The notes beneath the pieces were generated by a model. The model was given only the letters and a program-made list of their open reading frames with translations. It had not been told where the DNA came from and ran no database searches. From Zarea fungicola (lineage: Eukaryota; Ascomycota; Sordariomycetes; Hypocreales; Cordycipitaceae), in NCBI GenBank assembly GCA_900169235.1, contig FWCC01000238.1, forward strand, positions 186,001-250,000: a DNA stretch of 64,000 nt. Direction: 5' to 3'. A program made the translations under genes and the position numbers. Shown piece after piece: positions 12,738 through 22,024 of this stretch. Position 1 is the stretch's first letter. Every line of letters begins with the position of its first letter.

Positions 12738-13859
12738 ATGCAAGACAACCACATCCTCAGCTGGCCGCAATCAGCCGACAATCTACGCGAGACGCTCCTT
12801 GCGTCATGCGACGATCTCAAATGCCACGGCGTCACACTGGCACATATCGGGTGCAAGCGACTACTTGGCAAGGCCAGGCAGGGCAACATCTCCAGACTCC
12901 TCGACGATGTTGTCGCCGCGGGCAACCTGGCCACCGCCCGAACGCTGCTCGACAGGCTGTCGCGACTGGTTATGTGCGGCAAGACTCATGAAGGCCAAGG
13001 CTGCGAGCTGCTCCGTAAATGGGAGCAAGCGTTTGAAGAGGCGGAGCAGCGTCATCGTGAAGACGGCGCAGCCCAGAAGACAGCAACGATAAATGTGAAG
13101 GTGGATGTCAAGCAGACGGCATCGGTAAAGCTGGCAATGGACGTGAAACAAGTGGCATCCAGAAAGTTAGAAGTAAACCTCCAGTCAGAACGAGCATCGC
13201 GGCAGATCGTGCTACGTCAAGCCATCAAATCGGAATTAGAAAACAAATCAGACCCCGATGCAGACACTTCCATACGTGCCATCACTAGCGGCCCGCAAGA
13301 CAAGGCTACACAGTCTCACATCTTTGTTCCCTATGGCAAGCCACGTACCCAGCAGCAAATCAACAAGGCAATAAAAGGCATACTCGGCAAGCCCCTGTCC
13401 CACAAGGAAATCGAATCGCTGGCAAAAGAGGGTGTCGTCTATATCTACACGTTTGCTGACGCGCTTCACACCCAGAAGAAGCCGCATCTCAAGATTGGCT
13501 ACACGGCTGACTACACGAGACGCATGCAGGCATGGGCACGCCGCTGCGGATACAAGCCAGGCGACATGTGCCAGACCACGGCCAAGCTCTACATGCGTGT
13601 CGAGCGCCTCGTCCACGCGCAGCTTTGGCCGCACCGGAGGCGAGAAGACATATGCCCCGGGTGTGGAGGAGCACACAAAGAGTTCTTTGACTTACGGCTG
13701 TCTGAGGCGTCGAGAGTGATCGGTCTGTGGGCGGAATGGATGCGTTTGAACCCGTATGACGAGAATGAGGGCTGTCTGAGGAAGGAATGGAAAGATAAAC
13801 TGGACAAGATTGATCTGGAAGATCCAAACTGCTGGGACGAATTTACAAGCGGCGAATGA
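12738..13859 (+). CDS. T5orf172 (GIY-YIG-like, DUF1766/Mug113 type) domain protein
   Basis: Intron-less, 373 aa. Residues 1-110 are helical and unrecognised. Residues about 115-150 form an alternating run (NVKVDVKQ, KLAMDVKQ, KLEVNLQS) suggestive of beta or amphipathic repeats. The C-terminal half carries the T5orf172 signature: VYIYTF at 234-239, LKIGYT at 251-256, arginines at 261-262, and VERLVHAQL near 288-296 with the conserved glutamate. A CPGCGGAH motif near 306 followed by KEFF could bind a metal. The fold is related to GIY-YIG nucleases. The family is expanded in filamentous fungi and includes fission yeast Mug113; most members have no known function. Nuclease activity is not shown here. 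Confidence 0.8.
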   Translation: MQDNHILSWPQSADNLRETLLASCDDLKCHGVTLAHIGCKRLLGKARQGNISRLLDDVVAAGNLATARTLLDRLSRLVMCGKTHEGQGCELLRKWEQAFEEAEQRHREDGAAQKTATINVKVDVKQTASVKLAMDVKQVASRKLEVNLQSERASRQIVLRQAIKSELENKSDPDADTSIRAITSGPQDKATQSHIFVPYGKPRTQQQINKAIKGILGKPLSHKEIESLAKEGVVYIYTFADALHTQKKPHLKIGYTADYTRRMQAWARRCGYKPGDMCQTTAKLYMRVERLVHAQLWPHRRREDICPGCGGAHKEFFDLRLSEASRVIGLWAEWMRLNPYDENEGCLRKEWKDKLDKIDLEDPNCWDEFTSGE

Positions 13860-14168
13860 TACGAAATGATAAACACGTACGATGATGTAGAATAACTAAA
13901 GTTTATGTAGCGATTCAAGCACAAAGGCGATAAGATAAGGATGAGCCAAATCGATTAGATAATTGTTGAAAGCCCATGATATAGAAAATGGGCAAGTTCG
14001 CTTACCCTCACACGTGACGCACAATTACGAAAAAAATCTATCGTTGCCCCACACCACCCAGCGAATTTCCCCAGTGAGCCACCTCGAAATTCGTCCTGAT
14101 TCCCTTCCAACCAACCGAACGACGACAATTCCTTCGACGACCCCCGAACCGACGGAATATCCTATAAA
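13860..14168. other. Short intergenic region with the eL36 promoter and leader
   Basis: 309 bases between the T5orf172 stop and the eL36 start. The last part is pyrimidine/AC-rich, as in ribosomal-protein leaders. No discrete element was identified. Confidence 0.4.
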
Positions 14169-14749
14169 ATGGCCAAGGAGGCAACTGCAAAGACCGGTCT
14201 GGCCGTTGGCCTGAACAAGGGCCACGTACGTTTTCCACTGTCATGATGCTCTCACCTCGTGGAGGATCTCTGCAAAAAGTTTCTTCACGAGAGTTGTGAA
14301 GTCTTCGCATCACACTCTCTATTCTTGCAGACGATGGACGCTGACATTCGACTCTGTTTTTTTTTCTTCCCACAAATATAGAAGACCACTGCTCGTGTCG
14401 TCAAGCCCCGTGTTTCCCGCACCAAGGGCCACCTGAGCAAGCGCACCGCTTTCATCCGTGAGGTTGTCAAGGAGGTTGCTGGTCTCGCTCCCTACGAGCG
14501 TCGCGTCATTGAACTTCTCCGCAACAGCCGTGACAAGCGCGCCCGTAAGCTCGCCAAGAAGAGAGTACGTCTACACCGAGAGATGAGAAAACAACTTTGC
14601 ACATCGCAAATGCGTGTTGGGAGGGAGAACACTCGGAACAATCAAGACTAACGTTTGCAATCACACAGCTCGGAACCTTTGGCCGTGCCAAGAGAAAGGT
14701 CGACGAGCTCCAGCGCGTCATTGCCGACTCTCGCCGTACCGCTCACTAA
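14169..14749 (+). CDS. rpl36: 60S ribosomal protein eL36
   Basis: Three exons, 14169-14225, 14382-14564 and 14669-14749, give 106 aa, the normal length for the family. Exon 1 encodes [19 protein letters not shown]; exon 2 begins [20 protein letters not shown] and carries the conserved [10 protein letters not shown]; exon 3 ends [18 protein letters not shown]. Both introns have GTACGT donors and YAG acceptors. The protein is a highly basic component of the large cytosolic ribosomal subunit. The long first intron close to the start codon is usual for fungal ribosomal-protein genes. Confidence 0.97.
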
Positions 14750-15151
14750 ATTATTTTGAGTGGAAAAGAATCTTGCGATGGGAGACGACGATGACTGCCA
14801 GGATGTAATAATTCTCGGCACGATGAAAACAAAAAGGGTCCAGAAAGCATATCACATGAGAACCTTGTTTAACTGTAACGGCGTGGGATTTCATTTTTTT
14901 TGGGATTACGAAGAAAAAAAGCTCTTCTCGGCTTGGACGAATCTGATCGAGTTCGGGCAGGCTACATAGGGAACTGCCGCATGTACGTAGAGACATGCGC
15001 TGCAATACCAACATTTTACGATCAAAAATTCGGGGAGCTGTCCTTCCGTCAATGTCTTGTTCATGTGATAGGATTCGATGTTGCTAATAAAAAATTCCCA
15101 ACAGTTGCAAAAGAAAACTCCGGTCTATGTGTATGTCTTGCGATTATGTCG
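14750..15151. other. Convergent 3' region of eL36 and the UBX gene
   Basis: About 400 bases between two genes whose 3' ends face each other. It probably holds both 3' UTRs; I see no other feature. Confidence 0.5.
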
Positions 15152-16694
15152 CTATTTCTTCCCTAGTTTCAGCCATCTTGGTACCTTGTTGCCCTTGTCG
15201 CTCGGCTTGTTGGGCCCCTGGTCTTCCTTTTCTATCTTGGGAGCCGACACCGGCTCCTCAGGCGACGGCTTGGGCAGCTCTGGTACTTTGATGGCTTGGC
15301 CCTGTTTTGCAACTTCGGCCTTGAGGAACGGCAACCTGCGTGTCGGAGGTGGCACCTCATCATCCCATACCAAATTGATGAGCACCCTGCCTTGCAGCTG
15401 ATACCCAGTAATGAGGTTGTGTTTTGGGCCCGCCTCATCCTTGATCACTTCCGCCTTGCTTCCTGGCAGCACAAGATGAAACGGAAGCGTTGGGTCGGCC
15501 ATGAGCTGCCGCACAGCCTGGTACAGGAATGCACCTGAAGAGCTGGGATCTATTTGCCAGTCGCTGCTGGTGTTATCAGGGAAGCGGATTTTAATGAGCA
15601 CGAATTTGATGGCCGCGACACGCGCTTGCTCTTCAGCGGCCTTTTCTTCGATTTCCTTGTCTGAGGGAAGACGTTTGTTGCGCCCCTTGCTCTGCAGTTG
15701 GCTCTGGTGCAGCTTGGCATGTGCAATTGTAGGTATAAAGTCGGATTCCTCCGTTGGCGCCAGCGCAGCAGCCGGTGTGCTGTTGGTGGGAGCCAAAAAC
15801 ACGCTGACTGGCTCAAGAGGGTCGCGGGAGTCCGCAGCAGATGCATTGGCTGCCATTCCCTGCTCCATTTCTGTGGCTTCTGGTGCTACGACGTTGGTCA
15901 TTAGTGTATCTAGCCTTTCTTCTGGCGAAAGTTCTCCTGTTGTAGCCTGCTCTTCTTTTGTAGCCATTGTCTCTGGTTGGGTGGCAGGCTCACTCTGCGC
16001 TTCTTTTGTGTCCTTGAAAAACCGTCCAATCTGCTCCATAGCCTCAAACAGAGTCTGATCCGTCGTCTTGAACTGCAGCCGCATCAACACACTTCCCGAG
16101 TTGTGTCCCAGCTGCGCCAAAGTCTTCTGAAAGTCGGTAAAACTTGTGTAATCTCGGCCCATGATGTTGAGCATAGGCGTCTCATAATATAGTTGTCCAG
16201 ATCCAGTGCTAGAGCCGGCGCTCGTCTTGGCCACGCCGCGGGCTGTGATGTTAATGTTACGGCCGGCGCTTGCATCGCCGCTTTCAAACTGACGCAGTAC
16301 GCCCCATAGAGTAAGGTCGGAAGGGAACTTCTTGACCAGGCGGCCACCAGGAATCTCCTTGGCCTCGGGTTGTGGCAGCTGCAAGCCAATCTGCACCGCA
16401 GACGGTGTTTGTGATTTTTGAACAAGCTCGAGCTTTGCGCCTCCAACAAGGCCGGCTGTGCGAAAGGGAATCGTAAGATCGACGGTTTTTTGCTTGTGCC
16501 TGAGAAGGAGTCAGAACATTAGTTTTCCTCTCGTTGTTGATCAAAACGAAACCATACTTAAGGAGGTATTTGTCACTCGAGAGGTTTAGCTTCTTACACG
16601 CTTCTTGAAGCACGTCGATCAGATAGGTACCTGGCGTCACCTTGATCGTGGCTCGGCGCAGGTCAGAGCTGATTACCACAACATGCGTCGACAT
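15152..16694 (-). CDS. UBX-domain protein of the TUG/ASPL (Ubx4) type, Cdc48 adaptor
   Basis: Two exons on the minus strand, 16694-16558 and 16499-15152, give 494 aa; the 58-nt intron joins LLK to HKQKTVDLTIPFRTAGLV. Residues 1-75 match the TUG ubiquitin-like N-terminal domain (MSTHVVVISSDLRRATIKV, later GGAKLELV). A middle ubiquitin-like block has GGRLVKKFPSDLTLWGVLRQFE. A helical, acidic linker leads to a UBX domain at about residues 330-420, starting near KFVLIKIRFPDN. The tail is proline- and lysine-rich. Members bind the Cdc48/p97 hexamer and regulate its assembly or its use in protein degradation and membrane traffic. It is transcribed divergently from proteasome subunit beta-3, 528 bp away. 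Confidence 0.88.
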
Positions 16695-16893
16695 AGTAGC
16701 GATAATTCCAACAAAACCTCGAATTATCTTGAGACAATATGTGCAGTTCCCGGTGGTGTTTGATATGTACAAGAATGAGCTAAGCTGCACTTGTGATGAC
16801 AAGCCGTGGCGACCTTCTCGAACAATCCGTAGGCAACTCAAGCTTGACGTGGGGTAGTGAAGAGCTCTCAAGCAATTCTCACAAATCCACTAT

Positions 16894-16918
16894 ATTACAG
16901 CGTATACAGCGCTGTAAT
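16894..16918. promoter_or_regulatory. Inverted repeat between the UBX and proteasome genes
   Basis: Arms ATTACAGCG and CGCTGTAAT pair perfectly over 9 bases across a 7-base spacer. Inside it, 16905-16916 is the perfect 12-base palindrome TACAGCGCTGTA. It lies in the shared upstream region of two divergent genes, about 200 bp from the UBX start, so a dimeric regulator could bind it; this is inference. The same 12-mer recurs at 26215. Confidence 0.4.
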
Positions 16919-17222
16919 TTTTGGATGGCGCAGTGCTTGGCATAGGCAGACAGGCGCTCACTGCTTACGTGGTGATTTAAGCGGGGATCTGCCGGCTGGC
17001 CGCGCCAGTCGTGTTGCCTTGCGCTACACTCTACCTGGGAAGTGCTGGGAGCTCTAGCTGCAGGAACCGCGAGAGCTTCCCCAACCACAACGTCTCGTCA
17101 TCTATCAATCCGCGCCACAAAGTAATTTGGCGAACCGCTCAATTCAGCGGATCCATTCCACGAGATATAAGCCCACTGTATACGACTTCATATACCAGCA
17201 TCTTTGCTTCTAGATACCCGCC

Positions 17223-18024
17223 ATGGTAAGCTTTCGATTGCTACACGCCGTCACTTCAAGCTACGATGCTAACATCATTATCAGTCGTCTCCCTTCTCGA
17301 TCAGTCAGTTAACCCCCACGCTATCGGATCGAAATCTTGCCCGGCTACCGGTAATCAGAATGTGTATTAACCTCTAACAGATGGCGGTGCCTGCGTCGCC
17401 ATGGTCGGCAAGGACTGCGTTGCCATTGCCTGTGATCTGCGTCTCGGCCTCCAGGCCCTTACCGTGTCCAACAATTTCCCTAAAATCTTCCAGTACGGCG
17501 ACGTCTTTCTCGGGTTGACAGGTCTCGCCACCGACGTTAGCACTGTCAGCGACCTCTTCCGCTACAAGGTCAACATGTACCGCCTGCGCGAGGAGCGTGA
17601 CATTGCCCCCCGGACGTTTGCCAACCTTGTGTCCTCTTCCCTCTACGAGCGCCGCTTCGGTCCATACTTCATCTCGCCCGTCGTTGCGGGCCTCGATCCC
17701 AAAACCGGAAAGCCTTTCATTTGTGGCTTTGATAGCATAGGCTGCATCGACTTTGCCAAGGACTTTATTGTCGCCGGCACAGCCTCTGATCAGCTCTTTG
17801 GCATGTGCGAAGGTTTATACGAGCCCGATCTGGTAAGTCGAGCCCTTCAAAACATGCTCTAGTTATTTCTAACGGATCAGGAACCCGATGCACTTTTCGA
17901 GACCATTTCCCAGGCACTCCTGTGTGCCGTTGATAGAGATGCCCTGTCTGGCTGGGGCGCACACGTGTACATTATTGAAAAGGGCAAAATCACCAAGAGA
18001 TTGCTAAAGGGCCGCCAGGATTAA
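17223..18024 (+). CDS. pup3: 20S proteasome subunit beta type-3
   Basis: Four exons, 17223-17225, 17285-17303, 17381-17832 and 17881-18024, give 205 aa, the family's usual size. Exon 1 is only the ATG (donor GTAAGC) and exon 2 only 19 nt, yet the joined N-terminus [20 protein letters not shown] is the classic Pup3 start. Other family features are [20 protein letters not shown]-like [11 protein letters not shown], and [14 protein letters not shown] near the end. Beta-3 is a non-catalytic, unprocessed subunit of the inner beta ring, with no propeptide threonine. An ATATAAG sequence at 17164-17170, 53 bp before the ATG, may serve as a TATA box or lie in the leader. Confidence 0.95.
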
Positions 18025-18115
18025 GACATGTACGAATAGATTTTCAAATTCAAAGACTTTTATATTCTACCAAGTGTATTCCTGTCTATGTCCAGCATGT
18101 GCTAGTCTATGTCTT

Positions 18116-21100
18116 CTATAGGTCCTTCTTGGCCACCTTTTCGGTAACTGGAGCAATCGTTTGCATGAAGAACTGGCGCTCAAAGAACTTGAGTATCTCA
18201 TCAAGAATACTAAAATAACGAATTATTAGTATCAAACACGTTGGGGCAGAAGTGGGAAAACTCACATGACAGGTGCGCTGATGGCAAGGACGGCCTGCCA
18301 CTCGATCCAGTTGAGAGGGAGAATAGCAAATAAGGTTTGCAAGACAGGGATGTAGAGCAGAGCGAAGTGCAGAGCCATCGAGAGAGCAATAGCGTAAACG
18401 AGCATCATGTTCTTCCACAAGGGCAGTGTCAAAAGGGACTCGCTCGATGACAACGCGTTCATGGCGTTGAACATCTCAATAACGACTAGGATGGACAATG
18501 AAACAGTAGACGCCGACTTGGCCATATCATTAGAGAACATTTGGCAGCCAATCTCGGGGAAATCGGCGGAGCAGTGGTGGAAGCGGGAAAGCTGACTGAA
18601 GTTAATCTGGGGGCCGGCAGGATAGTACATAAACCACCAGGCATAGCCAGCAACAGTAGCAAGGCCGACATAGGTACCGATTACCATGTAGCGGAAGAAA
18701 AGCCAGCCACCAATCAGCTTCTCATCTCTCTTGCGAGGCTGGCGCTTCATGATATCATGGTCAGGAGGGTTAAACGACAGGGCAGTGGCGGGGAGACCAT
18801 CGGTGACCAAGTTGACCCAAAGGAGCTGCACAGGGATCAAAGCTTCCGGCATACCAAGAGCAGCGGTGAGGAAAATGGAAACGACTTCGCCGATGTTGGA
18901 CGAGATGAGATAACGGATAAACTGCTGAGTGTTGTTATAGATGGAACGACCCTCCTCGATGGCGAGCTCAATCGTGGCAAAGTTGCTGTCGGCGAGAACC
19001 ATATCAGCAGCCAATTTGGCCACGTCAGTGCCAGAACCCATGGCGACACCAATATCAGCCTTTTTCAAGGCGGGAGCGTCGTTCACACCATCGCCTGTCA
19101 TGGCAACAACCTCACCAATGGACTGCAGAAGATCAACTAGGCGGGACTTGTGGCCAGGTTCGACGCGGGAGAACAGAGAGGCGCGCTTAGCCGCTTCAAG
19201 CTGCTCGCTGGCAGTCAAGTTGTCAAATTCACGGCCTGTGTAACTCTTGCCAGTAAGATCCTCGTGTTCACCAAAGACACCAATCTTTCGGCAAATGCTC
19301 TCGGCAGTGTTGCGGTTGTCGCCGGTGATGACAATGATACGGATACCGGCAGCCTTGCACTGCTCGACAGAGCGCGATACTTCAGGACGAGGGGGGTCAA
19401 GCATGCCAACAAGACCGAGGAAGGTCATGTTTTGCTCTAGCTCTGCGTATTGCTCAGTGGATTTGGCAATAGTGGCGAGTCGGTTCTTGGAAATGTCGTC
19501 AACACTGGCGAGAGCAATAACACGTAAACCACGGTTACCGTAGTCGACAACCTCCTTCAACAGGATCTCTGACAGCTTGCTAGTCAGGGGAACACGCTTG
19601 CCATCAGCACCAACGACAGCTTCCGTACAGCGATCAATAATGGATTCGGGAGCACCCTTAACAAGGAGTTTCTTCTTCTTCTTGCCATCGGCAACGACTA
19701 CAGACATACTCTTGCGGTCACGGGAGAACTCAAAGGTAGAGAGAACAGGGAGGGCTTCTTCGTGGTTGGCGCTGGCATAATGCAGAGCCTCGTGAATATC
19801 CGTACCGGCAGGGGCAACAGGACCAAGCTTCTCCACAAGAACACGCAGTGCGCCTTCGGTAGCCTCACCAATGTTCGAGTAGGTCCCGGTCTTGGCATCA
19901 TATGCAAGGTGGGCATTGTTGCAGAGAGCGCCGACCTCAGCCATCTGTTGGACGGTGCTAGAGGTTTCAGTGAGGTTCTTAACAACCTTACCGTTGCTGC
20001 GAATTTCTCCCTGGGGAGCAAATGTGGTCCCTTCAACATCGAGCTCAATCAAGTCTGTGCCTTTCTCATTAAGGTAAACAATCTTGTTGACGCTCATCTG
20101 GTTGGTAGTGAGAGTACCGGTCTTATCGGAGCAAATAACGCTACAGCTACCGAGGGTCTCGACCGAGGGCAAGCTGCGGACAACGGCGTTCTTGGCGGCC
20201 ATCTTGCGGGTACCAAGCGCGAGACAGGTGGTGATGACAACGGCAAGACCCTCGGGAATGGCAGCGACACCAAGGGAAACGGCAATCTTAAGGTAGTAAA
20301 TAGCACCCTTGGCCCAGCTTCCGTGGCTGGGGTCGTTGAAGTTGGGGATGTTGATGAGCCAGACGAGGATACAGATGACGGTAATAACCTTGGCGAGACT
20401 GTCACCAAAGTCGTTGAGCTTCTGCTTAAGAGGGGTGGGTTCCGAGATTTGAGCGGTAATAGACTCATGGATGTCGCCAATGGCAGTGCCGGAGCCGGTC
20501 AAGGCAACGACGGCACGAGCGCGTCCAACAACAACCGTGGTACCGGAGAAGAGCATGTTGACTTGATCCTGGAGGACTGCCTTGTCATCTTTGACGACAG
20601 CGGAAGCGTCCTTTCCAACACTTTCACTTTCACCGGTCAAGATAGCCTGGTCGACGGAAAAGCTGTTGCTCTCAATAGCAATCACACGGCAGTCTGCGGG
20701 GATGCGGTCACCGACAGAGACAGAGACAATGTCACCGGGAACCAGTTCGTCGGCCTTGACACGCGACACATGACCACCGTTTCGGATCACATTGGCTTCG
20801 TTGGCAGAGTATTCTTGAAGAGCGGCGATGGCTTTTTCAGCACTGCTCTCTTGCGATACACCAACGACAGAGTTAAGGATAAGAATGGTAAGAATCTGAA
20901 AAGGTTAGCCAAGTCTGTGGTTGGCGGGATGGATATACTCACAACAGCGGGGTCAACGAAGGCGCTCCAGCCACCGTCCTCTTCAAAAAGAGCGAGGACA
21001 AAGGATACAGCAGCGGAACCAAGCAGAATCAAAACCAGCTGATCCTTGAACTGCTCGAGGATGAGCTCCCACAGAGGGGTTGGCGGGTCCTCCGGAATCG

Positions 21101-21273
21101 CTATGCCGGTCAGTACGAAATGGCAGGACAGGAGCACGAGGCAGGTGCAGCATACAGTTACGGCCATATTTGGTGCGGTGCTCGCCGACTTGCTTGTCGG
21201 TCAAGCCATCATGTTCATCGACATTGAAGTGCGCGAGCACCTTTTTGGTGGGAGTAGCAAAGGCGCTCTCCAT
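18116..21273 (-). CDS. SERCA-type Ca2+-transporting P-type ATPase
   Basis: Four minus-strand exons, 21273-21156, 21100-20943, 20895-18266 and 18209-18116, give 999 aa. The start [20 protein letters not shown] is typical of SERCA cation-transporter N-termini. The actuator motif is TGES; the phosphorylation site is [13 protein letters not shown]; the hinge [17 protein letters not shown] is intact. Membrane helices include [10 protein letters not shown] (calcium site, helix 4) and NIGEVVSIF (helix 5), and the C-terminal helices M7-M10 are present. It is expected to pump Ca2+ into the ER at the cost of ATP. All introns are short (47-56 nt) with good donors (GTATGC, GTGAGT, GTGAGT). The gene diverges from the RhoGEF gene across 751 bp. 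Confidence 0.95.
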
Positions 21274-22024
21274 TGTTTTAGATAGGCGTTGCGGTCAGCG
21301 TTGGCGTCGGCGTCGGCGTTCGTCTAGGCTTGCGTTTGCGTCTTGGGTGCCTGGGGGCCAATTGAAACCGGGGGGCCCTGGTTGTAAACGAATGAATCAA
21401 AGGCGAATTGACGATGCACGAGGAAAGAAGAAGAGTGATCTGGCTGTGCGCGAGCTGCCCGGGATTTGTCAGGTTGTTGCCCCACGTGGCTGTGTATGCA
21501 GCAGCCTGGGCTCAAAAGTTGCAGGCTAACAAAAAGCTGTACGTGTTCGTTTGAGTTTGGTGGTTGGCCCGGCCCACAGACCCCCAATGTCCCCAACCCT
21601 TGCGACGCCAAGACCAGTATGGGCTAGCGCTGACCAGCGAGGCTAGAGATTAAGCTGCATCTACGGAGCAAAAATCGGCAGTAACCGAGCGAGGATCGAA
21701 TTGCGAAAGTGGCAGCTGAGGGAGATGCAGGCTACCTGTTAGTACGGCGATAGCAGATGTGTAGGTAGATGCGGATGCATAGCGAAAGGCTGCTGCCTGG
21801 CCGACCACGGCACACCTTCCATTTTCCGTCTTAACCCCCATTTCACGCTCTTCTTCCTGAGCGCTGATCCTGGGTAGGTACTTTGTGCCATGGCTTCACT
21901 TCGCCGACGGTCCGGCTACATCATGGCGCTCATAAGCCGCATCGCCCAGCGCAGTCCAACGTCTCAGACGTGCAGTTTTGGCATTTTGGGGCAATTTTGA
22001 ATCTACATATTTTCTTGGGCCATA
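21274..22024. other. Shared upstream region of the SERCA and RhoGEF genes
   Basis: 751 bp between two divergent starts. A short GGCGTC-type hexamer repeat lies at about 21301-21320 within the probable SERCA leader. No other element was recognised. Confidence 0.45.

Noticed and set aside
19762..21042. 426-codon plus-strand open frame
   Set aside because: It lies antisense within the well-supported SERCA gene and has repetitive Gly/Asp/Asn composition, as expected from reading the opposite strand of a codon-biased gene.
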